Shown: positions 1-9,159 of the stretch, one piece after another
Numbering within the stretch: position 1 is the first letter of the stretch
Layout of the letters: every line of letters starts with the position of its first letter
From: Xenorhabdus miraniensis
Lineage (GTDB): Bacteria > Pseudomonadota > Gammaproteobacteria > Enterobacterales > Enterobacteriaceae
Length of the DNA: 64,000 nt
Reading direction: 5' to 3'
Assembly (NCBI RefSeq): GCF_002632615.1
Contig: NZ_NITZ01000018.1
Location: 62,001-126,000 of the forward strand
Program-made: the position numbers and the translations under genes
The notes under the pieces: generated by a model
Seen by the model: the letters and a program-made list of their open reading frames with translations, nothing else
Database searches by the model: none
What the model was told of the DNA's origin: nothing

Positions 1-1
1 T

Positions 2-706
2 ATAAGATTCGAATTAGATCCTGCCTTCTGGAATGCTTGGTCACAATACAGCGCGTCCTTAAGTAAAAGGAATAAAAAATCTGCTTTTGAACTTACCCAT
101 CATGAGCCATTTTTTGATTATCTCAATCATGAAAATAATAAAACTATCAAAGCGATTTTTGATAATTTATTGGCAAAAATGACCGATGAGATGAATAAAC
201 ATATTATCGAACACATTCCTCTAAATGGCATTTCTTCATTTATTGATATCGGGGGTGGAGTAGGTTCTTTTTCAAAAAATATCAAAATTCATTACCCACA
301 TATCCAATGTCACGTCATGGATCAATATGATTTTACCAGGCAAGAATCAGAAGAAATTACTTTCATTAATGGCAATTTCTTTTCTGCTATTCCATCAGGA
401 TATGATGCTTATAGCATAAAAAATGTTTTGGATGATTGGCCAGATAACCAAGCCATTGATATTCTGAAAAATTGCCATAAAGCAATGCGAGAAGATTCCG
501 TTTTATATGTTATCGATATGATTAAAGAACCAAATGATCCAGCGTCATTTGATTTATATATGGATACCCTTTTGTTAGGCCGGAAACGGTATCAATCAGA
601 ATTTGAATTTATGGCAAAACAGGCTGGATTATCTATTACAAATATCTACAACTTGAATTTTTCCACAGAAAATGGCAGCTACTACATTATTGAAATGAAA
701 AAATGA
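2..706 (+). CDS. SAM-dependent O-methyltransferase, 5' end outside window
   Basis: The reading frame is open from base 2 through to the TGA at 704-706. A TTG at 170 can be read as a start, but the upstream codons are clearly coding (FELTHHEPFFDYL is typical of the segment before the catalytic domain), so the gene begins before the window. About 234 residues are visible. The SAM-binding motif I is DIGGGVGSFS, and motif regions around the acidic residue of the second strand (HVMDQ) and KNVLDDW follow. This is the layout of the plant-type/PhzM-like O-methyltransferase family, which methylates hydroxyl groups of small aromatic or polyketide products in the cytoplasm. The family usually has an HDW motif with a catalytic His; here it reads LDDW, so the catalytic base may differ. 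The substrate cannot be told. Secondary metabolism is likely but is an inference. Confidence 0.8.
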   Translation: MRFELDPAFWNAWSQYSASLSKRNKKSAFELTHHEPFFDYLNHENNKTIKAIFDNLLAKMTDEMNKHIIEHIPLNGISSFIDIGGGVGSFSKNIKIHYPHIQCHVMDQYDFTRQESEEITFINGNFFSAIPSGYDAYSIKNVLDDWPDNQAIDILKNCHKAMREDSVLYVIDMIKEPNDPASFDLYMDTLLLGRKRYQSEFEFMAKQAGLSITNIYNLNFSTENGSYYIIEMKK

Positions 707-1173
707 ATTTAGGCGCACAAGGGAATGAGTGCTCTTTTTTCAACGTTAACATCCACGTATAACTGGACAGGCCTGAAAAATCGTGATGAAGATATTTTTT
801 AACATGCTAAAGATGTTAGATGGTACAAACGGACAGCGCTTCTTCGGTGTTTAAAATATAGCAAGCTAATAGTATCACGAAAGTTTTTACAGAGAGTGGA
901 AAATTGGATTCGATCATGGCTAGTCTTATCTTGACATTCAATAGAATAATTGAATAAATTTACTTAAACTAATGCTAGCCTAGATGGACAAACTCTAATG
1001 CTGATTTATCAGACTAAAATAAAATGATTTTTAGGCATAAATGACATTATGTGGAGATTACCATACTGAAAGCGAATATGGTCTCTTTCAGAAGCTCCTG
1101 CGCGATACATATCATCGGCGGGTAAGTTTTGATTTGATGCAATACCCGCTACAGGGTTGGGAGAGTTAGTTTG
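707..1173. other. Intergenic stretch with one possible 42-codon ORF
   Basis: No gene longer than about 45 codons is supported here. A short plus-strand ORF runs from ATG 1041 to TAG 1167-1169 (42 residues, including GDYHTESEYGLFQKLL). It ends just before the FMN reductase start, so it could be a small coupled gene or the tail of a decayed gene. It was not recognised as any family. The rest is AT-rich with scattered stops in every frame. A terminator for the methyltransferase was not identified. Confidence 0.25.
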
Positions 1174-1725
1174 ATGAAAAGTACATACAATATTTTAGGT
1201 ATCTCAGGTAGCCTGCGCAAAGCGTCACTGAATACTCTTTTTTTGCGCGCTATGGATCGGGTTTGCCCTGACAATATAAACTTTGAGATCTATTCAGATC
1301 TGGACACAATTCCCCTCTTTAACGCAGATAACGAAGACAAAAATTTTCCTGAAGTCTTGCACTGGCGTAATGCGCTGGCTCGGGCAGATTTGATTTTATT
1401 GGTCAGTCCGGAGTATGCACATGGTGTGACAGGAGTAATGAAAAATGCGCTGGATTGGATAGTTAGCAGTGGAGACTTGGTCGACAAGCCACTGGCGTTT
1501 CCCAACATCGCGATTCGTGCCGAACTTGCGCAGTCACAACTCGCTGAAACGCTACAAACTATGGGTTGTCGCTTGATAGAAGAGTGTAGTCCCCGCGCAA
1601 CACTTGCTGAACCTTATGTTATCCCTGATGCCACAGAGCATATGTTGGTTGATCACCCTGATATCGGGCCTAGATTGAAAATCCTGTGGAGCAACATTGA
1701 ACACAGTCTGGCAGCATCGCGCTGA
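1174..1725 (+). CDS. NADPH-dependent FMN reductase (flavodoxin-like fold)
   Basis: This protein of about 183 residues has the hallmark motifs of the NADPH-dependent FMN reductase family (ChrR/YieF/azoreductase type). GISGSLRKAS near the N terminus is the phosphate-binding loop for FMN, and SPEYAHGVTGVMKNALDW around residues 80-98 is the family signature next to the isoalloxazine ring. Such enzymes are soluble flavoproteins that reduce quinones, azo compounds, metals or flavin itself. A TTG at 1171 lies just upstream; ATG at 1174 is preferred, with a GGGAGAG-type ribosome site upstream. The C terminus (after residue 120) is divergent, so the substrate is unknown. The gene stands alone between poorly coding segments. 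Confidence 0.85.
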   Translation: MKSTYNILGISGSLRKASLNTLFLRAMDRVCPDNINFEIYSDLDTIPLFNADNEDKNFPEVLHWRNALARADLILLVSPEYAHGVTGVMKNALDWIVSSGDLVDKPLAFPNIAIRAELAQSQLAETLQTMGCRLIEECSPRATLAEPYVIPDATEHMLVDHPDIGPRLKILWSNIEHSLAASR

Positions 1726-1782
1726 ATACTGATATTTTTTCGTACTTAATGGTTAAGGAAAGAAGATGAAACTAGCACCCAA

Positions 1783-2166
1783 TCATATACAGGATCTTAA
1801 GCAGTAACCATCTATTTTAGGTAGAAAAAAGGCTTCATTTATGATCTGATAATCGTCGCCAAACAAACCATCAAAACCACGGAGCATGAAAAATGATGAT
1901 GCCTCCACCGGGATATTGATCGCATCCTGCTTAACGGACTGTGCCAGTACGGCCGCAAAATACTGGCGGCGCACGGCATCCGGGGCGGCATCCGGTAAAC
2001 AATCAATATGATACTCCATTGCCTTACTGCCCTGACGCTGACGAACAAACTCCGGGTGCGCCCCGGTTAATCGGTTCAATGCCATGCGCATTCCCTGAAC
2101 CGAACCGGGTAATGCAGGCAATCCTCTCTGACTAGTGCAAAATCGCCTCTTATCCTTATACCCCAA
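1783..2166 (-). CDS. Unrecognised ORF, possibly a gene fragment
   Basis: A 127-codon open frame on the minus strand begins at a TTG with no ribosome site. Residues from about 15 on (GMRMALNRLTGAHPEF, DCLPDAAPDAVRRQYF, DAINIPVEASSFFMLRGF) look like real globular protein, with base composition richer in GC than the neighbours. The first codons look non-coding. The family was not recognised; a phage or mobile-element gene fragment is a guess from the context. On the plus strand just before it (1766-1807) is a 13-codon ORF with a good ribosome site (AAGGAAAG) that ends at once. This may be the start of a gene cut by insertion of this fragment. Confidence 0.3.
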   Translation of the reverse strand: MGYKDKRRFCTSQRGLPALPGSVQGMRMALNRLTGAHPEFVRQRQGSKAMEYHIDCLPDAAPDAVRRQYFAAVLAQSVKQDAINIPVEASSFFMLRGFDGLFGDDYQIINEAFFLPKIDGYCLRSCI

Positions 2167-2290
2167 TCATATCAAGGCCTTTAGGCCAAATCCCTATCTT
2201 TTTATTTAATGCAGAATTGATCACCTCCCCACAACTAACCGCCTTTCTTAGAAATTGCATTTATTAGGTGAATCCAAGTCTTATAAAAAA
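2167..2290. other. Short AT-rich spacer
   Basis: About 120 bases lie between the unrecognised ORF and the end of the Ig-like cluster. A small inverted repeat, AAGGCC/GGCCT, occurs near 2175-2190. No T-run terminator for the minus-strand cluster ending at 2291 was seen. Confidence 0.3.
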
Positions 2291-3904
2291 TTATCCTCTA
2301 AAATCTGTTTTTGAGCCAAGTTGACCTTCAGCAAGAATTTCTTGAATAATCCAATGATTTTCGCTTTGATCTTGTCGAATAAAATATTGATGATTATCAA
2401 TTTTAAAAGGAATCATATATGGATAATATTTATCCAAACTTATATAAGTAATTGCAGTTTCAGGCGAATATATACCGTTACTATAATTTTTATTAACGAA
2501 AAAATAATTATCGATAGCATTTTGTCCTGCATCATATCCAACATTATTAATAAAATATGAAAAGGAAATATCAGTTTTGAAATCTAATTCACCGAACTCA
2601 TGGCTATATACCTTATTCCCTACAAATCCATCATTGTTTAATTCATAGTCTCTATTATAATAATCATCATTGGAGTCCTGATAATATATTTTCAAGTATA
2701 CTTTATCTCCTCCTGTAAAAAATATAGCATTATCAATGAAATAACGGGTTGTTTTTTTATCTGATATACTACCCATTTTTCCATTTTGATTTATTTCACG
2801 AATTATATAACGATATTCTCCTGCACTGTCAGGTTCTCTACAATGAAGATAGATAAATTGCTTAGTTTCAGTACTAGATAGCTTGATTGGAAAAGCAAAG
2901 CCAATATCCCAAGAGTGATCCCAGAAGCCATGATCAATCATTGTTTTATTACCATTCGTATCCAACTTTGCAATCATCCAAAATGATTTATTTGTACCTT
3001 GTGCCACATTAATAAAATTCTTGGCTAACCCAAAAATATATTGCTCTTCTCCAAGAACAAAAGGAAATATTAAATCATAAAAGTTTACCCATTTCTGTCC
3101 GGTAGAAGTTTGCTCCCCTTGCTGTCCGCCTGCCATGAGCTTGTGTACAGTCACCAGATGATCACATTTGCGCTGACGCAAAAGGTACTGTTGATTATTA
3201 ATGGAATAAGTAAAGATTGTTCTAATATATTTTCCTTCAGGAGGAGGAGAAACGTCACAATCCAGATTAGGTTGAAAATGGATTGGTGCGGTTGCGTGAG
3301 CGGTTTCGCTGACATCTAAAAAACCAGTGAGTGTTACATTTTCACCCTCTTTATGTGTGTTATAGAGTTTAAAATTCACATTTCCCGATGGGTCAGTATC
3401 AACAGAAGTGGTCTGAGTTAGCTGGCCTTTCTCAAAAGAAGCGAAACCTGTAACTTTTAAATTCAGCTTACGATTGGCGAGATTTACTCCTGAACCTGTT
3501 CCCGTAAGCGTTGCCCTGACTTTGTTATACTGTTCACCATCAGCCATTGCATAATCATTAATGACATTAAAATTAAGTGAATAAGATGCCGTAGCTTTGA
3601 AATGGTAAGGTTGTATAGCAATCTGGTTACCACTCTCCTGAAAAAAGACCGTCAATTGCCCATTACCACCTACATCCGGGCCTGCGATCAGGATAGAAGC
3701 TTCCCCTACGCCATTTGTGCTACCAGACAATTTTTTTTGGCCTGTATCTTGACCATTAACTACAAAACTGCCTAATGAACATTCAAAAATTAAGTCTAAT
3801 CCAGGCAATGTCATATCTGACTCGTAAACTGAAAGGTGAATCTTAGTAGCCGACCTTCCTTGGAAAATTTCAGGAGATGGAGAAAAATTTATTGAAGTCT
3901 TCAT
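2291..3904 (-). CDS. Ig-like domain protein with C-terminal lectin-propeller-like repeats
   Basis: This 537-residue protein has no signal peptide or membrane segment. Residues 1 to about 105 and 106-215 look like two bacterial Ig-like (invasin Big-1 type) domains: SATKIHLSVYESD, then NDYAMADGEQYNKVRATLTGTG, with the typical D-G-x-x-x-x-x-V/A-T-L strand pattern. From about residue 222 there are degenerate repeats of roughly 45 residues. Each has a hydrophobic strand, then a Gly/Asn turn plus QYxxRQ or QYIFG, then a Trp/Ile strand, then a turn of the GQQGEQTS or GQLGSKTD type (YSINNQQYLLRQ near 235, FKIDNHQYFIRQ near 505). This resembles the PLL/PHL beta-propeller lectins of Photorhabdus, which bind fucosylated glycans; that resemblance is an inference. 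It is the last gene of a closely spaced minus-strand set (10 nt after the gene upstream). The ribosome site is GAGTAAG. Confidence 0.7.
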   Translation of the reverse strand: MKTSINFSPSPEIFQGRSATKIHLSVYESDMTLPGLDLIFECSLGSFVVNGQDTGQKKLSGSTNGVGEASILIAGPDVGGNGQLTVFFQESGNQIAIQPYHFKATASYSLNFNVINDYAMADGEQYNKVRATLTGTGSGVNLANRKLNLKVTGFASFEKGQLTQTTSVDTDPSGNVNFKLYNTHKEGENVTLTGFLDVSETAHATAPIHFQPNLDCDVSPPPEGKYIRTIFTYSINNQQYLLRQRKCDHLVTVHKLMAGGQQGEQTSTGQKWVNFYDLIFPFVLGEEQYIFGLAKNFINVAQGTNKSFWMIAKLDTNGNKTMIDHGFWDHSWDIGFAFPIKLSSTETKQFIYLHCREPDSAGEYRYIIREINQNGKMGSISDKKTTRYFIDNAIFFTGGDKVYLKIYYQDSNDDYYNRDYELNNDGFVGNKVYSHEFGELDFKTDISFSYFINNVGYDAGQNAIDNYFFVNKNYSNGIYSPETAITYISLDKYYPYMIPFKIDNHQYFIRQDQSENHWIIQEILAEGQLGSKTDFRG

Positions 3905-3914
3905 ATAATCTTAC

Positions 3915-5270
3915 TCAAAGTGTAAGAGAATCGACAAAAACAATAGTATGATGAATCTGATCAATAGAAATACCACTGACATTAATAGTAAATTGACTTC
4001 GGACAGCTTTCGTGGATGTCAACTCATAAACTAATATATTATTAGCATCAGGATTATATATGTCTAAAATATTACTTTTTCCATTGATCTTAATATCAGG
4101 ACTTTCGAAGGCTACTTTAATTTCAGTAACTTTCATTGATATAAGTTTAATAAGGAGAAAACATTGACAAACTCCATCAGCAACACCATAAGAACTATAA
4201 GTATAAATAAAATCATCTCCAGCAGACGACATCCAATTTGAAAAATCCAAAGGGACTTTATAGGCAATAACAGGATCTTCATAGTTAAGAGTTAATACAC
4301 TGTTTTTATTAATATCATTACTATAGATATGAAGATAACCTACACCATTTGCGTCTATATTATCCAATATTGTATTATTATCACCATTATTACCAAAGCG
4401 AGCATTTGTTAGTTGAGCATGAATTGGCTTACTATTTGAACCCGTATATATAACTGCTGTTAAAAAAGGCTTTATTTCTGGATGATCACTATCGATAAAG
4501 CCAATATTTTTGGTTGTTTGCACTTTAATATTGACAGTATCTAAATCATTAAAAATGGAAATTTTAAAATAATTAGACGTTATTTTTTTATTAGGAACAG
4601 AGAGTTTCACAATAACAGATTTTACTTCTAAAAAATTGATATTATTTGTCTTTAACGTATAATCTGCATAACCGTTGTTTATATCATCTTGGCTTAATAC
4701 GATGTTATTAGATTTCATCTCTAGTAATTCCCCATCATACTCTCCCAAAAATTTAGCTGTAATAACCATAGAGTCATAAGGGACCAATCCTTTGAATTTC
4801 AAACGAACTCTAACCCCACCTTCCAGATGTATTTTATGCAAATATAATATGGAATTTTTAGCATCAAGAAAAATTACTTCATTGTCATAATCACTCATAT
4901 TATTATCTCCTATAATTAGGATATCCGATGTTGGCGAATAAAGTTGATTGCCACTTAAACTTGTCACTGTATATTTAGCTTCACATGTGCCAGATATATC
5001 TATTTCATTCACATGGAACAACAAAACATAAAAATCATTTTCTAGTTGATCTTGTGCAACATGATAATGAACACTTTTAACTTTAGCATTGGGATTATTT
5101 TTTAAATAAATCTCTCCTACTATTTTATCTAATAACTCCACACCTTCATATTTATTTAATTTCATCATTAAATAATTAGTGTGCATTGCCATAATGTCGG
5201 GAATACTAATTACCCCACCTGAATTTTCTTGAGGAAATTCAGGTGGTGATAAAATATTTTTCTTACTCAT
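3915..5270 (-). CDS. Unrecognised large beta-rich protein of the Ig-like cluster
   Basis: This 451-residue protein has no signal peptide or transmembrane helix. It is rich in Asn, Asp, Ile and Val and in predicted beta strands. The first about 60 residues are different, and helical at IMAMHTNYLMMKLNKYEGVE. The remainder reads as a chain of Ig-like sandwich segments, for example TAVIYTGSNSKPIHAQLTNA near residue 270, followed by DANGVGYLHIYS, which is the N-G-x-G-x hairpin typical of Big-1 domains. I recognise no enzyme motif. It is packed between two other Ig-like genes (11 nt on one side, 10 nt on the other) with an AAGGTGAT ribosome site, so it is probably co-transcribed with them. Function unknown; a surface or secreted partner of the neighbouring invasin is an inference. 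Confidence 0.65.
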   Translation of the reverse strand: MSKKNILSPPEFPQENSGGVISIPDIMAMHTNYLMMKLNKYEGVELLDKIVGEIYLKNNPNAKVKSVHYHVAQDQLENDFYVLLFHVNEIDISGTCEAKYTVTSLSGNQLYSPTSDILIIGDNNMSDYDNEVIFLDAKNSILYLHKIHLEGGVRVRLKFKGLVPYDSMVITAKFLGEYDGELLEMKSNNIVLSQDDINNGYADYTLKTNNINFLEVKSVIVKLSVPNKKITSNYFKISIFNDLDTVNIKVQTTKNIGFIDSDHPEIKPFLTAVIYTGSNSKPIHAQLTNARFGNNGDNNTILDNIDANGVGYLHIYSNDINKNSVLTLNYEDPVIAYKVPLDFSNWMSSAGDDFIYTYSSYGVADGVCQCFLLIKLISMKVTEIKVAFESPDIKINGKSNILDIYNPDANNILVYELTSTKAVRSQFTINVSGISIDQIHHTIVFVDSLTL

Positions 5271-5281
5271 AAATCACCTTG

Positions 5282-6796
5282 CTAAAAATCATTTGAAATT
5301 GTAACAATATGACCTGACCAAATCTCTCCATATGTCACATCACTATCATCATCATAACCAATTTGATAATCAAAGAATATCTCTCCATCATGATATGGAA
5401 ATGCCAAGTTATTATTCAATAAGTTATAAGGTATATTAAATTTCAATGTTGCTATTTTTCCTCCTCTGTTATCTGGCTGATAAGGCATTCTACCTTTAAA
5501 AACATGTGTTATTGTTTTGGTGCTCGAGTTAATATATAAAGTTAAAATGACTTCTGATCCAAGTTTTACTTTAGTACCATCCCTATTATCATTAGTTCCT
5601 GTTATTCTGACAAACAAACCTGCATCATCTGGATTATGGGCATAATTAGATATACTTTTATTATTGATAGCACCATCTTGGTTTATAAGCTCATCAAAGC
5701 TAGAATAAACCTGACAAGGTTCATATATTCTATCAATATCATTCCACGGTTTATTTGGTCTTCCTCTGTAAGTGACATCGGCAGGCATAGATTTAGCCAT
5801 TATAGAGCCACTTGATTGAATTAAAAAATAAGATAATTTTGATGGATCATCTTTTTTAAAAATAAAATAAGGCAACTCTATTAAACAGGATGAATTTTTG
5901 TTTTTAGTAAGAACTCTAGTGTAGTACTTATATTTCTTATTAACAAAGAATAACAAAAAGTCACCAATTTCATGATCACCACACGGTGACATATCTACCC
6001 AAAATTTACTTTCTCCTTTAGAAGTTAAGTTACCGTCAATAGCCGTTATTATTTCTAAAGGTTGACGGTAATTTTTAATATTATCAACAATAATAAAAAT
6101 AGGGTCTTTAGCAAAAGAAACGTCGGTTGAGTTTGGGATTGCAGAAGACAACTCAATAACTAAGGGTAATGATTTTCTGGGGGAAATATAGAATTCCACC
6201 TTGCCTTTATTGTCTGAGTTGACAAAAAAACCTTGGAAGTCACCAAATTTATTAACATTTATTTTTTTACTTTTATCATTATTGTAAATATCGACTTCTT
6301 CTAACTCATTAATGGTATTGGATGTTATAAATACAGGTACACCTGATAATGTTTTTCCTTTCTTATCTCTTATAGTTGTGTGAATTTTAGTTGATATAGA
6401 ACCAATTTGAAAGGCATTATATAATATTGGAACAGCCAAAAAGGGGTTATCAATATTTAATCTCACTGAATCTGAATCAATAGTTCTTGCGGTGTATTGT
6501 AGCGTTTTAGGTTGAAAACCACTTAACGATGTTTTTACACTAAAATAAATTTCGTCATTTTCCTCTGTAGCGTTAAGTACAGTAAGAATAACTGTTGCTG
6601 TGGCTTTTTTTTTACCATGCTCTAATGTTAAGGAGATGGCATCATATGGTACAGTAATATTCTTGCTATTATAAAATGAGATAGTAGAACCATCATCTAT
6701 ATCGTCATCAGATGATAGTGTGACAGTAAATAAAAAACTTTGCCCTATTATTAAATTACCAGTATAAGGTAAGGAAAATTCCATTGTATTAGGCAT
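5282..6796 (-). CDS. Ig-like domain protein, paralogue of the next gene upstream
   Basis: This 504-residue protein has no signal peptide. Residues 1 to about 105 form a beta-sandwich module (IIGQSFLFTVTLSSDDDI, then the strand KKATATVILTVL). It occurs once here and twice in the protein encoded at 6978-8888. Residues about 113-230 form a Big-1-like module (NPFLAVPILYN, SGVPVFITSNT, DNKGKVEFYISPR). A C-terminal module follows, from about 240 to the end, with a Tyr-Glu-x-Cys motif (RIYEPCQVYSS), matched by NYELCLVHTS in the paralogue. No catalytic residues stand out. The ribosome site is GAGGA, 10 nt before the ATG. The gene follows its paralogue after a 181-nt gap holding a hairpin. Confidence 0.7.
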   Translation of the reverse strand: MPNTMEFSLPYTGNLIIGQSFLFTVTLSSDDDIDDGSTISFYNSKNITVPYDAISLTLEHGKKKATATVILTVLNATEENDEIYFSVKTSLSGFQPKTLQYTARTIDSDSVRLNIDNPFLAVPILYNAFQIGSISTKIHTTIRDKKGKTLSGVPVFITSNTINELEEVDIYNNDKSKKINVNKFGDFQGFFVNSDNKGKVEFYISPRKSLPLVIELSSAIPNSTDVSFAKDPIFIIVDNIKNYRQPLEIITAIDGNLTSKGESKFWVDMSPCGDHEIGDFLLFFVNKKYKYYTRVLTKNKNSSCLIELPYFIFKKDDPSKLSYFLIQSSGSIMAKSMPADVTYRGRPNKPWNDIDRIYEPCQVYSSFDELINQDGAINNKSISNYAHNPDDAGLFVRITGTNDNRDGTKVKLGSEVILTLYINSSTKTITHVFKGRMPYQPDNRGGKIATLKFNIPYNLLNNNLAFPYHDGEIFFDYQIGYDDDSDVTYGEIWSGHIVTISNDF

Positions 6797-6879
6797 ATCT
6801 TTATTTCCTCATGTATGTGATAATATGGGATATACGAGTCGTTTTACAAATTATCTCTCTGTAGGTGCGTTTACTCACC

Positions 6880-6907
6880 CCAGTAATATAATGAACTATA
6901 TTACTGG
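6880..6907. terminator. Intercistronic hairpin (perfect 11-bp stem)
   Basis: CCAGTAATATA at 6880-6890 pairs exactly with TATATTACTGG at 6897-6907 across a 6-nt loop. It lies between two genes of the minus-strand Ig-like cluster. There is no T-run on the minus strand, so it may protect RNA or attenuate rather than terminate. Confidence 0.4.
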
Positions 6908-6977
6908 AGGAATCTTTTATCATCACAATCTAATTAAAAAATTATTGGATATAGTACTTGTTTTTATAATAAATAAA

Positions 6978-8888
6978 TTAATTATCACCTGTAGTCGGCA
7001 CGGTGCCAATATAACCATTCCAAATTTTACTATGTTGTTTAGTTTCATCTTTGAAGAATTCATAATCAAAGCTGATATTACCTCTCCACTGCACACCAAC
7101 GATATCATCATAAGGAATGTGGAAGAATATAGAATCTTTATTCCCGCTACCACCAATATTTGTTAAGCTAATTGGAGTGGTATAAGAAAGTGTAAAACTT
7201 TTGTTGTCTGAATTTACGTACATATTTAGAGTGATGTCTGATACATTTAATGGAACTGGATATATTTTTGCTTTACTATTAATAGTATTGGAACGTATAA
7301 TTTCTATAAATAACCCTTTATGGGTATATCCAGGATATTGCATGATATTACTATAACTAATATCATTATCAGGAGGTATAATATTATTTGGGTCAACACC
7401 AAGACTAGTATGAACTAGGCAAAGTTCGTAATTTCTCTTAACACTCGATGCAGGTTCATAAGGAACACCACCTAAATAAGTCACTGGCAGTGGTATAGAA
7501 TATAATGCGTCTCCATTCGGCTTAATTGCAGTATAAGAAAAATTAGATGTATTACCTATCGTAAAAATCGAGTAAGGTAGTTCTACGTAATTACCAAACT
7601 GTTTGGCTGGATCATTAATAGTTACAGAATGCCCAGTATAATTACTATTAACGAAAAATAAAATAACATCCCCCACTGATGCACCTGGGTAACTATATAT
7701 AATTGTTAGGAAACCCGACTCTGAAATATTTGCAACTAAATTAGTAGGATCCTTACCAACAATATTGGGTATTCCTATCGACTTTAAATAGCCCGTATTA
7801 ATATAGTTAACGGCATAAATGGTAACCTTAGCTAAAGCCATAGCTCCATTTTCATCATTGGTTAGAATAAGAGTCAGTAATTTGAGTGTACTTACTAGTG
7901 ACTCTTTAGTGTAGAGATAAAACCTCACTAAGCCATTTTCATCCGACGTGAGAATCAATCCTTTACCCATAGGTCCAACTTTTTCAAGAGAGAGAGATTT
8001 GCTATTGTTGGTATCCTTAAAATCAAACTCTTCCATTTTATTTTGCTGTTGCGATGTAATAAATACGGGCGTACCAACCAACTCTTTGTGAGTATTTTTA
8101 TTTTTCAGAGTTGTATATATTGCTGTATATTGTGGTTTAGGAATTCCAGTATTTATCGGCACTTGTAGATAAGGTTTTTCAACAAAAAGTGCTAATGAAC
8201 TTATATCAATTTCATTAGCTTTACCCTGAAAGTGTACAGGTGGGAATGTAGCTTTATCGGCCGTTGTAGCATCAGTTTCTACGTCAAATGTAATTTCTGA
8301 ATCATCTTGTGCACTCGAAAGTACTGTAAACCCTAACTCCGCAGTAGCTGTAAGTGCTCCATCTCTGAGAGTAATAGCGACAGTATTCGCATCAAATTCT
8401 ATATTTTTACTATGGTTACTATTTATAGTTATACTATTCCCCATAAGGATAGATGTATCCGAATTTAATGTTACAATAAAACTAACATATTGACCTATGA
8501 CTAAATCAGCTTTAGGGTTAATCGAAATTTTCATTGTTTTTTTCGAAGCTGCCTTAGCTTTACCAGTAAATGGTGTGGCGGGAAATGGTTTGCTACCAGC
8601 AGTAGCAGTTGTATCTACTTCAAATGTAATTGGTGAACCATCTGATGCAGTCGAAAGTATTGTAAAGCTTAACGTGGCAGTAGCTTTAAGGTTTCCAGTT
8701 TTGTAAGTAAGATCAACAGAATTCTCAGTGAATTTTATATTATGACTGGTGTTGTTTATAGTGACCTTACTATTCGGCGAAATAGTTTGGTCCGAACTTA
8801 ATGTTACAGTAAAACTTACATTCTGACCTATGACCAAATCATCTTTATTGATTGTTGTAAGTGTTATTTTATTATTTGGAACTGCCAT
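6978..8888 (-). CDS. Ig-like domain protein with two N-terminal tandem modules
   Basis: This 636-residue protein has no signal peptide or membrane helix. The N terminus holds two copies of a roughly 110-residue beta module: residues 1-110 (DLVIGQNVSFTVTLSSD) and 113-225 (DLVIGQYVSFIVTLNSD). Both end in FxGKA-type linkers. A Big-1-like Ig module follows (about 230-345: EKPYLQVPINTG, VGTPVFITSQQ, DENGLVRFYLY), then a C-terminal module of about 270 residues shared with the product of 5282-6796. The ribosome site GAGGTGA is strong and 7 nt from the ATG. The gene starts a minus-strand run of four and is separated from the invasin gene by a terminator, so it probably has its own promoter within 8889-9066. 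Export route unknown: it lacks a Sec signal, and the nearby T6SS or a type I route are only possibilities. Confidence 0.7.
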   Translation of the reverse strand: MAVPNNKITLTTINKDDLVIGQNVSFTVTLSSDQTISPNSKVTINNTSHNIKFTENSVDLTYKTGNLKATATLSFTILSTASDGSPITFEVDTTATAGSKPFPATPFTGKAKAASKKTMKISINPKADLVIGQYVSFIVTLNSDTSILMGNSITINSNHSKNIEFDANTVAITLRDGALTATAELGFTVLSSAQDDSEITFDVETDATTADKATFPPVHFQGKANEIDISSLALFVEKPYLQVPINTGIPKPQYTAIYTTLKNKNTHKELVGTPVFITSQQQNKMEEFDFKDTNNSKSLSLEKVGPMGKGLILTSDENGLVRFYLYTKESLVSTLKLLTLILTNDENGAMALAKVTIYAVNYINTGYLKSIGIPNIVGKDPTNLVANISESGFLTIIYSYPGASVGDVILFFVNSNYTGHSVTINDPAKQFGNYVELPYSIFTIGNTSNFSYTAIKPNGDALYSIPLPVTYLGGVPYEPASSVKRNYELCLVHTSLGVDPNNIIPPDNDISYSNIMQYPGYTHKGLFIEIIRSNTINSKAKIYPVPLNVSDITLNMYVNSDNKSFTLSYTTPISLTNIGGSGNKDSIFFHIPYDDIVGVQWRGNISFDYEFFKDETKQHSKIWNGYIGTVPTTGDN

Positions 8889-9066
8889 TTTATCACCTCA
8901 TTTTTTAATTAATACTAGTTATAGATAATAATGAATTGAATAATTAATTTTAATTGTAATTACTTGACTAAATTAATGACTTTGAATGCACTCAATATAT
9001 ATAAAGTGGGAGCTCAACGTTAAATTATTAATAGTTTAATTACTTTTTTAGAGTAAATAAACAATA
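8889..9066. promoter_or_regulatory. AT-rich leader of the Ig-like gene cluster
   Basis: This stretch of about 180 bases is very AT-rich and lies between the invasin terminator and the first Ig-like gene. A promoter for the minus-strand cluster is expected here. Several TATA-like boxes exist and none can be singled out by eye. No ORF is supported. Confidence 0.35.
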
Positions 9067-9118
9067 ACTAAAAAACCAATGAAAAAAAGTTATCACCTGA
9101 TAACTTTTTTTCATTGGT
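9067..9118 (-). terminator. Rho-independent terminator of the invasin gene
   Basis: A perfect 21-bp inverted repeat (9075-9095 against 9098-9118) has a 2-nt loop. On the minus strand it is followed by a run of Ts (complement of the As at 9071-9075). It sits 42 nt after the stop codon of the minus-strand invasin gene and separates it from the Ig-like cluster. The stem is unusually long and itself contains A7/T7 tracts. Confidence 0.85.
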
Positions 9119-9159
9119 GAAGTGTTGACTATTTTATGAAATATTATTCATTTCATTGG

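Noticed and set aside
170..706. TTG at 170 as the methyltransferase start
   Set aside because: The same frame is open and clearly coding back to base 2, so the gene begins before the window.
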